In this document: positions 1 to 8,194 of the stretch, piece by piece
How positions within the stretch are numbered: position 1 is the first letter of the stretch
Layout: every line of letters starts with the position of its first letter
Origin: Ancylomarina subtilis
GTDB taxonomy: Bacteria; Bacteroidota; Bacteroidia; Bacteroidales; Marinifilaceae
Direction of reading: 5' to 3'
DNA length: 64,000 nt
Assembly (NCBI RefSeq): GCF_004217115.1
Contig: NZ_SHKN01000001.1
Location: 2,235,781-2,299,780, forward strand
Notes under the pieces: model-generated
Databases searched by the model: none
Seen by the model: the letters and a program-made list of their open reading frames with translations, nothing else
What the model was told of the DNA's origin: nothing
Made by a program: the position numbers and the translations under genes

Positions 1-168
1 AAGTAATAAATTCATCTCCATAGGCTTGCAAGTTAGCAATAGATATTAAAAATGAAAATTGTCAGTTGTCAAATTGACGAAAAAACCGGATCTCAATTTT
101 AAATAAGGGAACATATACTGCAGACTATAATTAAGACATATTTTTCATTTTACTTTCAAAAACTTAAA

Positions 169-176
169 TACATTTG
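169..176 (+). promoter_or_regulatory. -7 promoter box for the EamA exporter
   Basis: TACATTTG matches the Bacteroidota -7 consensus TAnnTTTG and lies 22 bases before the start codon at 199. I see no good TTTG at the expected -33 position, so this is a half-supported promoter. The rest of 1-168 shows no gene. Confidence 0.4.
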
Positions 177-198
177 TTGAAAATATGCCCCAACAATT

Positions 199-1101
199 AT
201 GACTCTATCAAAACCGGTAAAAGGCACCTTTATAGCGCTCTTGGCAACACTAACATTTTCGAATGTGTATGTTTTCAGCAAAATGGCTATGCAGGATATT
301 AGCCTGGCAAGTTTTGGTGTTTTATGGTTTGGTCTTGCCCTACTTTGGAATACCTTATATCATTTTTACAAAAAAAAGACCGATTCCTTTAAAAAGCTGC
401 CTAAATCATCAAAACGGACTTTAATCCTCATTTCTTGCTCAGAACTAATAGCCACATCCGCGTTTTTTGTTGCCATTCAATTGACCCCCAACCCCACAAT
501 TGTATCTTTCTTAGCTAATACAAGTCCAATTTTCGTCATTATTCTAGGCTTCTTCTTCCTGAAGGAGAGATTTTCATATCTTGATATATTGGGTATCTGT
601 CTGAGTATTGTAGGAGTCGGGTTAATTAATTATGGCGAGTCGGGATTGCAACTTAAGGAACTTAATAGTCCTGCGAGTCTTGCGACTTTCACATTTGCTT
701 TTTTCTACGGAATTAGCCTTATCCTTGCCAAATCAAAAGTTGGAAGTTTACCTTCATCCATGATTACCTTGTCGCGAAATATTGCTTTATTCCTGGGTTT
801 TCTTATCTACAACCTATCTGTATTAAAATTCCCGGAATATAGTCAGAGTTCAATTATTTATATTGCCCTTGGTTCCTTATTCGGACCATTTTTAGGAACG
901 ATCCTAACCTTTTCGGCTCTCAAATATCTTCAGGCATCCAAGGTCACCATTATAATTACAAGCAGAAGTTTTTTTATAATATTAGGAACATTTATATTCT
1001 TAGGAATTCTCCCCAATCAAAATCAGTTTGTTGGCGGTTTGTTTACAATTATTGGAATTTTAGTGATTTCAATTTCCGGAATAAAAAAAGAAGAAAATTA
1101 A
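199..1101 (+). CDS. EamA/DMT family transporter
   Basis: This is a 300-residue inner-membrane protein with about ten hydrophobic segments, the usual size and pattern of the drug/metabolite transporter superfamily with two EamA repeats. The N-terminal repeat shows the typical stretch around residues 95-125 (TPNPTIVSFLANTSPIFV followed by FFFLKERFS), and the second repeat ends with a hydrophobic helix and a lysine/glutamate tail. Such proteins export or exchange small metabolites or amino acids; the substrate cannot be read from sequence. It is transcribed alone and its stop codon overlaps that of the convergent regulator by four bases. A second, unrelated-position EamA protein lies at 60560-61435. 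Confidence 0.9.
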   Translation: MTLSKPVKGTFIALLATLTFSNVYVFSKMAMQDISLASFGVLWFGLALLWNTLYHFYKKKTDSFKKLPKSSKRTLILISCSELIATSAFFVAIQLTPNPTIVSFLANTSPIFVIILGFFFLKERFSYLDILGICLSIVGVGLINYGESGLQLKELNSPASLATFTFAFFYGISLILAKSKVGSLPSSMITLSRNIALFLGFLIYNLSVLKFPEYSQSSIIYIALGSLFGPFLGTILTFSALKYLQASKVTIIITSRSFFIILGTFIFLGILPNQNQFVGGLFTIIGILVISISGIKKEEN

Positions 1102-1793
1102 CCATTAGCCGAAATAAGTTTCAGCTTTTCTTTATCCTTAATTGTAATTGTGGAACCATTGGTACTGATGATACCTTCGTTACAAAATTCTTTCATTATC
1201 CGAACGACATTCTCCTTTGCCATCCCCGTTAATTCACCCAATTCCTGTCTCGAAAGAATCGGATTAAATTCATCTGCACCATACACTTCATCAGCAAGCG
1301 ACAAAATGCCTTCAGCCATTCGCCCAGGCATTTTTTTCTGAACAAGGCTCATCATTTTATAAAAAATTCGTAACGATTTACTACTGATATCTTTCAAATA
1401 GCCTTCAGCAAACATAGGATTTTTCCTAACATAAGACTTAATCAAATTCATATCGATAAAACAAGCCGTAACATCCGTTAGTGCTACAACGCTGTAATGA
1501 TGTGTCGAATCAACATAATTGCCCGGACCAGCTAACAAATATCCGGGTTTTGCCAAGTTGAGAATAATTTTCTTCCCATCGAAACCTTCCAAATAAACTT
1601 TTGCAATACCACTGGAAAGAAATACAGCACTAGCTGTAGGAGAACCTGCTTTGAAAATTGTTTCACCAGCAGAAAAATTAGATTGAAACCTATGTTTACT
1701 CAATTCCTTTATTTCATCAGAAGACAAATTCTTAAAATTGGGCCAAGCATGAGGGCAAGAACCACAACAAACATCTAATCCTTTTCCAAACAT
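1098..1793 (-). CDS. FNR-type Crp/Fnr family transcriptional regulator
   Basis: The protein has 231 residues: a cyclic-nucleotide-binding-like beta-barrel (about 25-130), a long dimer helix, and a C-terminal helix-turn-helix (about 180-205, SRQELGELTGMAKENVVRIM). Cysteines at 9, 10 and 13 near the N-terminus plus Cys111 (in DVTACFIDM) resemble the three N-terminal plus one internal cysteines that hold the oxygen-sensing 4Fe-4S cluster of FNR, although their spacing differs from E. coli (CX2CX5C). The recognition helix keeps the Glu and Arg used by FNR-type proteins (KENVVR). It is divergent from the cytochrome locus starting at 1980, so I infer that it is an oxygen or redox sensor controlling that locus and itself. 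A Crp-type protein with a different ligand is the alternative. Confidence 0.85.
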   Translation of the reverse strand: MFGKGLDVCCGSCPHAWPNFKNLSSDEIKELSKHRFQSNFSAGETIFKAGSPTASAVFLSSGIAKVYLEGFDGKKIILNLAKPGYLLAGPGNYVDSTHHYSVVALTDVTACFIDMNLIKSYVRKNPMFAEGYLKDISSKSLRIFYKMMSLVQKKMPGRMAEGILSLADEVYGADEFNPILSRQELGELTGMAKENVVRIMKEFCNEGIISTNGSTITIKDKEKLKLISANG

Positions 1794-1830
1794 ATTTAAG
1801 TTATATTATAAGATTCAGTTTCTAATATAG

Positions 1831-1842
1831 TGATAAATATCA
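1831..1842. promoter_or_regulatory. FNR-like operator TGAT-N4-ATCA
   Basis: The perfect palindrome TGATAAATATCA matches the core of the FNR box (TTGAT-N4-ATCAA) and sits between the FNR-type regulator (38 bases before its start) and the cytochrome locus (about 140 bases before it). Autoregulation and control of the divergent operon are inferred. Confidence 0.5.
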
Positions 1843-1979
1843 ATGCAAACTACAATCAATATCGTATATTTTAAAATTAAGTATCAATATTATAGTAGAT
1901 TACTGTCATAAGCCAAAATGGGATTATATTTTTTACAATCAGTAGTTTTATGGAATAAATTCTTTAATCCCCTAATCTT

Positions 1980-3038
1980 ATGAAACGAAAACAATTTAAA
2001 ATTTGGCTTCTTCTCCTATCGGTAGGAGCTATATTTGCGGCTTGTGAAGGGCCTCAAGGTCCTGCAGGGTTAAACGGTGCGGATGGTACCAATGGTATTG
2101 ATGGTGTTGATGGCGCCGATGGTAATGCCACATGTATGTCATGTCATGCTGGTGATACCAGAGAAAATATTCAGGCACAATTTTCAATGTCTGTACACAG
2201 CAGTGGTATAAACGCTGTTGACTACGCTGGAGGACGAGCTTCATGTGCTAAATGTCACTCACATCAGGGCTTTGTGCAATATGCAAATAATGGTGAAGTT
2301 TATGGCGATATCACAAACCCAACTGCATGGGAATGTGCAACCTGTCATGGCTTACACAAAACAATGGAAGCAACTGATTATGCTCTAAGACTTAGCGATC
2401 CGGTTAAGCCAATTTTCAATCCTGAGATCACTATGGATTTAAAAGGCAATTCTAACTTATGTGCAAACTGCCACCAGTCAAGAAGAGCTGAACCAAATAT
2501 TGACAAACCTGGTGACACTTATGAAATTACCAGTTCACATTACGGACCTCACCACGGTGCTCAGGCAAATGTGGTTGCAGGTATGGGATTTGCTGAAATT
2601 GCAGGTTCTGTTGAATATCCGGAAGCGGGTTCTGCAAAACACTTAAATCAAGCGTCATGTACAGGTTGCCATATGGCACCATTTGACACTGAAGAAGGTG
2701 AAGGTGGACACTCATGGAAACCTTCTTTATTAGCTTGTAACACTTGCCACGAGGCAAATCTTGAGGACTTCAATTATGGTGGTGTAAGAACCGATGTTAT
2801 GGCAAAACTTGAAGAACTAAGAGATCAGTTAATCACTCTTGGTGTTGTTGGTGGTAATGAAGATGATGGTTATCATCCAAATGTTGGAACATATCCAATG
2901 AAACAAGCTCAGGCATTCTTTAACTGGGTTGGTTTAGAGGAAGATCGTAGTTTTGGTGCTCACAATCCAAAATATGTGAAAGCTTTATTGCAGAACACAA
3001 TTGAAGCCATGGAAGCTGAAATTGCTGCATTGCCATAA
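1980..3038 (+). CDS. Hexaheme c-type cytochrome lipoprotein with collagen-like linker
   Basis: This 352-residue protein begins with a lipoprotein signal peptide ending in FAAC (lipid-modified Cys22). Nine uninterrupted Gly-X-Y triplets follow directly (residues 24-50), giving a collagen-like spacer between the membrane anchor and the heme domain. Six CXXCH heme c motifs follow at about residues 52, 89, 119, 161, 227 and 253 (CMSCH, CAKCH, CATCH, CANCH, CTGCH, CNTCH), with many extra histidines that can serve as axial ligands. It is probably an outer-membrane-anchored electron carrier. Whether it faces the periplasm or the outside cannot be decided: no clear acidic surface-export signal follows the cysteine. 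It is the first gene of a seven-gene cytochrome locus. A cytochrome c-554/nitrite-reductase-like catalytic role is not excluded. Confidence 0.88.
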   Translation: MKRKQFKIWLLLLSVGAIFAACEGPQGPAGLNGADGTNGIDGVDGADGNATCMSCHAGDTRENIQAQFSMSVHSSGINAVDYAGGRASCAKCHSHQGFVQYANNGEVYGDITNPTAWECATCHGLHKTMEATDYALRLSDPVKPIFNPEITMDLKGNSNLCANCHQSRRAEPNIDKPGDTYEITSSHYGPHHGAQANVVAGMGFAEIAGSVEYPEAGSAKHLNQASCTGCHMAPFDTEEGEGGHSWKPSLLACNTCHEANLEDFNYGGVRTDVMAKLEELRDQLITLGVVGGNEDDGYHPNVGTYPMKQAQAFFNWVGLEEDRSFGAHNPKYVKALLQNTIEAMEAEIAALP

Positions 3039-3068
3039 TTCACAACTAAGCTAAATCAAAAATAAGAG

Positions 3069-3106
3069 AGGAGTTGTTTGATTTTAATATTAAACAACTC
3101 CTTTAC
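3069..3106 (+). terminator. Hairpin after the hexaheme cytochrome
   Basis: An 11-bp perfect stem (3069-3079 with 3092-3102) follows the gene, with only a weak T-tract. It may end part of the transcription or protect the 3' end of the first message, raising its level over the downstream genes. Confidence 0.5.
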
Positions 3107-3247
3107 CCATAAACTTAGATGTCTTAATAATAAATAGAACATCTTTTTATTCAAGTAGAGATGGCAAGCTTATTGCTATATCTATTGTAAAAGATAGGAT
3201 ATACACATTAAGCAATCATCCCATTTTTCTATTAAAATCATAATCTT

Positions 3248-3610
3248 ATGAAAAGATATATCAAAGTACTAGCTTTCCTTTTCATGATTGGATTAGTTGC
3301 CTGTGAATACGATTACATCGTTGAAAAAACACCAACTCCAGAACCAGATCCTGATAATCCGATCAGTTTTGCAACACAGGTTGAACCTATCTTTCAAACA
3401 ACATGTATTGGCTGTCACGATAGCAGAAATCCAATTCTGGTAACAGGAGCTGCATATGACAACCTGATAAACGGAAACTATATCAATACGGATAATCCGG
3501 CAGAAAGCAAAGTTTATAAGAAAGCGACAGACGGACATGGTAAAAACATGGGTTCAAAAGATCGTCTTACTTTATTAACTTGGATTACTGAAGGAGCTAA
3601 GGATAACTAA
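3248..3610 (+). CDS. Small monoheme c-type cytochrome lipoprotein
   Basis: The 120-residue protein carries a lipoprotein signal peptide ending in LVAC (Cys19), an acidic/proline-rich linker (TPTPEPDPDNP) and one heme c motif CIGCH at residue 53. The segment around the motif (VEPIFQTTCIGCHDS, then a GPY-free short loop and LLTWITEGAK) resembles the small planctomycete-type cytochrome c domains common in Bacteroidota. It is likely an outer-membrane-tethered electron carrier acting with the hexaheme lipoprotein upstream and the beta-barrel gene that starts 16 bases downstream. The partner and direction of electron flow are inferred from context. Confidence 0.85.
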   Translation: MKRYIKVLAFLFMIGLVACEYDYIVEKTPTPEPDPDNPISFATQVEPIFQTTCIGCHDSRNPILVTGAAYDNLINGNYINTDNPAESKVYKKATDGHGKNMGSKDRLTLLTWITEGAKDN

Positions 3611-3626
3611 TCAAACACATGCAATT

Positions 3627-4502
3627 ATGAGAAAAAATATATTTACATTATCATTCCTGCTTGTTTTTGCTTTTGGAAGCGTTCTGGCTCAGGAGACTGA
3701 AACTGAAAAAGTTATAGACAAGCCGGTTAGATCACCCTTTGAAAGCGGTTTTTTAATCGACAATCAAACAACTGTTATTCAACCGGTAAACACATTGGAA
3801 TTTGCAATCCAACACAAATTTGGGACAGTTGAAAATGGACATTCTGATCTTTGGGGATTATATGCCTCAGGTGCAAACATACGTCTTGGATTAAGCTATG
3901 TGGTTGCAAATAATGTTCAGGTAGGTATCGGCGTGACAAAAAGAAATATGACAACCGATTTTAATGCCAAATGGACAATTCTTGAGCAAACCAGAAACAA
4001 TACTGTTCCTCTTGCTCTTGCTCTTTATGGAAATATTGCCATTGATGGTCGGGATAAGGATCAATTTCACGAAGATTTTAAATCATCTAACCGATTGTCA
4101 TCTTATGCACAGGTTATCGTTGGAAGAAAATTTTCAGATGCCATAAGTTTACAAACAGGAGTAAGCTTTTCACACTATAACTTAATTGAAATGGGTAACT
4201 ATCATGATAAAGTTGCCTTACACTTCAATGGACGATTTAAAGTTTCACCACAAGGATCAATTATCTTCAATTTCGACGCTCCATTAGATCTTGATTATCT
4301 GGACTCTGCAGAAAACTATGACAACCCTAAACCAAACTTATCTTTTGGTTATGAGATTTCAACCAGTACTCACGCATTCCAAATTTATATGGGGAATTCA
4401 AGTGGTTTAATTCAACAGGATATAATAGTTAACAACCATAGCAAAATTGATATGGACAATTTTATGATTGGCTTTACAATTACAAGATTGTGGAATTTTT
4501 AA
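3627..4502 (+). CDS. DUF5777-type outer-membrane beta-barrel protein
   Basis: The 291-residue product has a signal peptide cut near VLAQ and then alternating hydrophobic/polar strands rich in aromatic residues, ending in a C-terminal phenylalanine (LWNF), as outer-membrane barrels do. The region RSPFESGFLIDNQTT followed by LEFAIQHKFG and the SDLWGLYASGANIRLGL segment fit the DUF5777 family, which I recall occurring beside c-type cytochromes in Bacteroidota. It contains no heme motif. Lying between two lipoprotein cytochromes and a soluble cytochrome, it could form a pore that holds a cytochrome across the outer membrane, but that is inference; no function is established for the family. Confidence 0.8.
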   Translation: MRKNIFTLSFLLVFAFGSVLAQETETEKVIDKPVRSPFESGFLIDNQTTVIQPVNTLEFAIQHKFGTVENGHSDLWGLYASGANIRLGLSYVVANNVQVGIGVTKRNMTTDFNAKWTILEQTRNNTVPLALALYGNIAIDGRDKDQFHEDFKSSNRLSSYAQVIVGRKFSDAISLQTGVSFSHYNLIEMGNYHDKVALHFNGRFKVSPQGSIIFNFDAPLDLDYLDSAENYDNPKPNLSFGYEISTSTHAFQIYMGNSSGLIQQDIIVNNHSKIDMDNFMIGFTITRLWNF

Positions 4503-4521
4503 TCTCTAAATTTTTAAAATT

Positions 4522-4941
4522 ATGAAAAAATTCAAGAACATATTTTTAGGATTATCTTTAGTATTGGCTGGAGCTCTATTTATGGCTTTTGCTTTACCAC
4601 AAGATAAAAAGATGGGAGGCCCCTGGGAAATCCCTGCTAAGTACAAAACAATGAAAAATACGTTTAAAGATGATGCGTCATTATTAAAAGTTGGCAAAAT
4701 GCTTTATACGAAACATTGTAAATCTTGTCATGGTAGTAAAGGTGAAGGTGATGGACCTAAAGCAAGAAGTATGAAAACTGCTATCCCACCATTTAACAGT
4801 GATAAGTTTCAAGCTCAATCTGATGGAGTCATATATTACCAATCAATTATTGGGCGGGATGAAATGCCAAACTATGAAAAGAAGATAGCTGATGATGAGG
4901 ACAGATGGGCACTAATCAACTATCTGAGAACTTTGAAATAA
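4522..4941 (+). CDS. Monoheme class I cytochrome c
   Basis: This 139-residue protein has a hydrophobic N-terminal signal or anchor (residues 7-25) and one CKSCH motif at residues 66-70, followed by the GSKGEGDGPKA loop typical of class I cytochromes c. A methionine in GRDEMPNYEKK near residue 113 is a good candidate sixth heme ligand, and the C-terminal helix (DRWALINYLRTLK) matches the fold. It probably shuttles electrons in the periplasm between the membrane-bound multiheme proteins and the outer-membrane components encoded on either side. It starts 19 bases after the beta-barrel gene, so the two are likely cotranscribed. Confidence 0.9.
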   Translation: MKKFKNIFLGLSLVLAGALFMAFALPQDKKMGGPWEIPAKYKTMKNTFKDDASLLKVGKMLYTKHCKSCHGSKGEGDGPKARSMKTAIPPFNSDKFQAQSDGVIYYQSIIGRDEMPNYEKKIADDEDRWALINYLRTLK

Positions 4942-4957
4942 ATTATCAAACCAAACA

Positions 4958-4990
4958 AATTCCTGAAGTCACCGCATTTCAGGAATTTTA
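4958..4990 (+). terminator. Hairpin between cytochrome genes
   Basis: An AATTCCTGAA/TTCAGGAATT inverted repeat (4959-4968 with 4978-4987) followed by a short T-rich stretch separates the class I cytochrome from the heptaheme gene. It may be a partial terminator that splits the locus into two transcripts. Confidence 0.45.
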
Positions 4991-5005
4991 ATTTACATCT
5001 AAACT

Positions 5006-5926
5006 ATGCGTTTTTCACAACAAAGGATCTCTTTACTGGTTTTCTTTTTAGTTTCATTTACTCTGAATCTAAAAGCTGACAATGATTGCTTGCGTTGTCA
5101 TGCAAATCAAACACATACGATATATAATGATTGGACTGAGCGTAACGAAAAACGCTTAATGAATCCTTATTTCATCTTAGATTCTTTAAGAATGAAAGCA
5201 GGTGTTCACCGTTCTTTTGTATGCACAGATTGTCACTCCTCAGATTATGAAACCTACCCACATAACGGAGAGTTAAAATTAGAACCACTTTCAACATGTA
5301 TTGATTGCCATGGTGGTGATGAAAATTTTGCTGATTATAAATTTGAACTCATTGAAGAAGAATTTCAAAAAAGCACACATGCAAGAGCATTAGGAGAACA
5401 ATTCACATGTTCAAAATGTCACAGCCAGCATTACTATCAAGCTAAGGCTCGAACAAGTGAGAATGTTAGGGATATCGTTAAGTTTAGCAACGAAATGTGC
5501 ATGTCCTGCCACGATAACACCCCGAGATATCAGTTGATGTCGGATAGTGTTAACCCAAAACTGGTTGAAACACACAATTGGCTGCCAAATCAGAAACTCC
5601 ATTTCGAAAGTGTCCGTTGTATTGAGTGTCATACTCAAGTGAAAGACTCACTCATGATCTCACACAACATTTTACCCAAAGAGAAAGCGCTTAAGTTATG
5701 TGTTGAATGCCATACCGCAAATTCTCATTTAAATGCGTCTTTATACAAGTATAAAAACATACAAGCAAGAACAAAAAAGGGTAAACTCGGCATCATACTT
5801 TCAAACAAATCATATGTCATTGGTGCCTACCAAAATGATATTTTGAACCTTTTGAGCATTCTTATTTTTATGGCAATCATTGCCGGAGTTATCGTTCATA
5901 GTTTTTTCAGGATCATTAAAAAATAG
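5006..5926 (+). CDS. Heptaheme c-type cytochrome with C-terminal membrane anchor
   Basis: The 306-residue protein starts with a signal peptide (cut near NLKAD) and carries seven CXXCH motifs (CLRCH, CTDCH, CIDCH, CSKCH, CMSCH, CIECH, CVECH). A single hydrophobic helix at about residues 278-300, followed by a basic tail (RIIKK), anchors it in the inner membrane with the heme domain in the periplasm. Five bases separate it from the cytochrome b gene downstream, so the two very likely form one quinol-oxidising complex in which the b subunit passes electrons to these hemes. Similar arrangements occur in tetrathionate, thiosulfate and other multiheme reductase systems, but no catalytic subunit is encoded here. 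Confidence 0.9.
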   Translation: MRFSQQRISLLVFFLVSFTLNLKADNDCLRCHANQTHTIYNDWTERNEKRLMNPYFILDSLRMKAGVHRSFVCTDCHSSDYETYPHNGELKLEPLSTCIDCHGGDENFADYKFELIEEEFQKSTHARALGEQFTCSKCHSQHYYQAKARTSENVRDIVKFSNEMCMSCHDNTPRYQLMSDSVNPKLVETHNWLPNQKLHFESVRCIECHTQVKDSLMISHNILPKEKALKLCVECHTANSHLNASLYKYKNIQARTKKGKLGIILSNKSYVIGAYQNDILNLLSILIFMAIIAGVIVHSFFRIIKK

Positions 5927-5931
5927 ATTTT

Positions 5932-6546
5932 ATGAGTACGGAAGGAAAAATATACTTATACCCTGTTTGGTTGCGCATTTGGCATGCTTTTAATGCATTG
6001 GGAATTCTTGTTTTAATTTATACCGGCTTAAATATGCAATTTGCTAAACCTGGATTTGAATTGATTCGGTTCGATTTAGCTGTGACTCTCCACAATTATG
6101 CTGGAATAATTGTATCAATCAGTTACCTGGTCTTTTTTATTGGTAACCTTATCACAACAAACCGAAAATATTACAAAATTAAGCCAAAGGGCTTGCGAAA
6201 GCGTTTATTTAAACAAATCCGATATTATACATACGGCATGTTTAAAAATGAAGATGCACCCTATCCTATTTCAGAAAAAAGGAAATTTAATCCAATTCAA
6301 AAATACACCTACGTTGCAGTAATGTACCTATTGGTTCCGATTATTATTATTACGGGTATCGCCCTTTTATTTCCTGAGTTAATAATTGAAGAGGTCTATC
6401 AGGTTAGCGGTATTTTTCTTACCGCATTGCTTCACGCTGTTATTGGTTTCCTAATTTCAATATTTCTTATTATCCATTTATATTTTTCTACAATTGGAAA
6501 AAATCCATTAAGTAATTTTAAGAGTATTATAACAGGTTGGCATTAA
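5932..6546 (+). CDS. Di-heme cytochrome b membrane subunit (b561/Ni-Fe hydrogenase type)
   Basis: The 204-residue integral membrane protein has four hydrophobic helices. Four histidines in helices are the expected ligands of two b-type hemes: RIWHAFN in helix 1, LHNYAG in helix 2, and LLHAVIG and IIHLYFS in the C-terminal pair. This matches the cytochrome b subunits of hydrogenases, formate dehydrogenases and thiosulfate reductases. It most likely links the membrane quinone pool with the heptaheme cytochrome encoded just upstream. It starts only five bases after that gene's stop codon, which implies coupled translation. Confidence 0.88.
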   Translation: MSTEGKIYLYPVWLRIWHAFNALGILVLIYTGLNMQFAKPGFELIRFDLAVTLHNYAGIIVSISYLVFFIGNLITTNRKYYKIKPKGLRKRLFKQIRYYTYGMFKNEDAPYPISEKRKFNPIQKYTYVAVMYLLVPIIIITGIALLFPELIIEEVYQVSGIFLTALLHAVIGFLISIFLIIHLYFSTIGKNPLSNFKSIITGWH

Positions 6547-6560
6547 CGAAATACAAGTCA

Positions 6561-6604
6561 GTTTAATTGTTTCGGTATCATCACAACATACCGAAACAAT
6601 TTAA
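6561..6604. repeat. Long inverted repeat without T-tract
   Basis: A 13-bp perfect stem (6566-6578 with 6588-6600), extendable by further pairs at the base, lies between the cytochrome b and NapC-like genes. No T-tract follows, so it is not a canonical terminator. It may stabilise or attenuate the message. Confidence 0.6.
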
Positions 6605-6673
6605 CTGCAAAAGACGATTATAGGGCGATTACCTCCCAATGAAAATCGGGAGTTTAACTTAAATCTTTATCCT

Positions 6674-8176
6674 ATGAAACTCCCCAATTCAGCCAGAAAC
6701 TGGCTATCACTTCTTGGAGCTGGAATTGCAGCAATGAATCTATTCATTATCGGATTTCTACTGGCTCTCTCCTTTTTTTATAATTTAGGTAGTTCCTACC
6801 TGGGACTATTTATCTACATTATTCTCCCCATGTTTTTTGTGGGCGGATTGATTCTGATCCCTATAGGGATGATCAGAACAAACCGAAAACTAAAAAAACA
6901 CCTACTCCCCGAAGATCAGTTAAAATGGCCTAAAGTCGATTTTAACGAACAAAAAACCCGTAATGCAAGTATGGTTTTTATCTTTGGGACTATTTTTATA
7001 ATGATTATATCCTCAGTAGGGAGTTATCATGCCTTCCATTATACCGAATCGGTTGAATTCTGTGGAAAACTTTGCCACAAGGTCATGGCCCCTGAATTCA
7101 CAGCCTATCACCAGTCCTCACACGAACGTGTGAAATGTGTGGAATGCCATGTGGGAGAAGGTACCAGTTGGTATGTCAGAAGTAAACTATCCGGTTTATA
7201 CCAGGTTTATTCTGTCATTGCAAAAAAATACCCTAAACCAATTCCTACGCCAATTGAGAATTTACGTCCAGCTCGTGAAACCTGTGAACAATGCCATTGG
7301 CCACAAAAGTTTTATGACAGTAAGTTGAAGAATAAAAAATCATACCTGGCTGACGAAACAACTACAGAGCACAACATTTCCATGAAGATGAAAACGAGTG
7401 CAAGTATTAGTGCCAAAGGGATTTCTGAAGGGATTCACTGGCATATTAATCCTAATGTGAAGATAGAATACATTGCGTCATCCAAGAACAGAGAAACATT
7501 ACCATGGGTTAAATATACCAATCTTACAACAGGCCAGGTTAAACTGTATCTTGAACCCGAAAATCAACTTAGTCAAATGGAAATTGATAGCCTTGAAACC
7601 CGTACAATGGATTGCTTGGATTGTCACAACAGACCTTCACATGACTACCACAACCCACAGAACTTTATCGACGAATTAATCTCTTCGGATAAAATTTCAA
7701 AAGAACTACCTGATGTAAAAGTCGTGGCAATGGATATTCTAAATCAAGATTATCCAAGCACTGATAGTGCCATGATAGCGATTAAAGCTCAGGCTATGGA
7801 GTATTATGAATTGATGTATCCTGAGATACTAGATTCCAATAAAGCCAAAATTACAAAAGCAATTACAGCCATCCAAAACGGATATAAATCCAATATATTC
7901 CCTGAAATGGGAGTTAGTTGGAAGGCCTACCCTAACCACCTGGGCCATTTGGAAACCAATGGCTGTTTCCGTTGCCATAACGACAAACATGTAACGGCAG
8001 AAGGTGAAAAAATATCAAGAGATTGTAATCTTTGCCATGATATTATCTCGCAGGGCAAAACTGGTGAAATGGAGATATCAACACTTCAATCACCATTGGA
8101 ATTTAAGCACCCTATTGATATCGATAAACAGTGGAAAACACAACTCTGTTCTGAATGTCATGCACAGCTTTATTAA
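6674..8176 (+). CDS. NapC/NirT-like multiheme cytochrome c (seven hemes)
   Basis: The 500-residue protein has two hydrophobic helices near the N-terminus (about 13-35 and 43-67) and a third at about 98-118 that leads into the heme domain. The first heme motif has the unusual CX3CH form (CGKLCH, residues 130-135), which I also recall from other members of this NapC/NirT subfamily; six CXXCH motifs follow (CVECH, CEQCH, CLDCH, CFRCH, CNLCH, CSECH). NapC-type proteins oxidise menaquinol and pass electrons to periplasmic partners. This one is about twice the length of tetraheme NapC/NrfH, so it probably combines a quinol dehydrogenase with an extra electron-transfer domain. It closes the cytochrome locus and ends before a bidirectional terminator. 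Confidence 0.9.
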   Translation: MKLPNSARNWLSLLGAGIAAMNLFIIGFLLALSFFYNLGSSYLGLFIYIILPMFFVGGLILIPIGMIRTNRKLKKHLLPEDQLKWPKVDFNEQKTRNASMVFIFGTIFIMIISSVGSYHAFHYTESVEFCGKLCHKVMAPEFTAYHQSSHERVKCVECHVGEGTSWYVRSKLSGLYQVYSVIAKKYPKPIPTPIENLRPARETCEQCHWPQKFYDSKLKNKKSYLADETTTEHNISMKMKTSASISAKGISEGIHWHINPNVKIEYIASSKNRETLPWVKYTNLTTGQVKLYLEPENQLSQMEIDSLETRTMDCLDCHNRPSHDYHNPQNFIDELISSDKISKELPDVKVVAMDILNQDYPSTDSAMIAIKAQAMEYYELMYPEILDSNKAKITKAITAIQNGYKSNIFPEMGVSWKAYPNHLGHLETNGCFRCHNDKHVTAEGEKISRDCNLCHDIISQGKTGEMEISTLQSPLEFKHPIDIDKQWKTQLCSECHAQLY

Positions 8177-8194
8177 AAACTTAAAGATTTAAAA

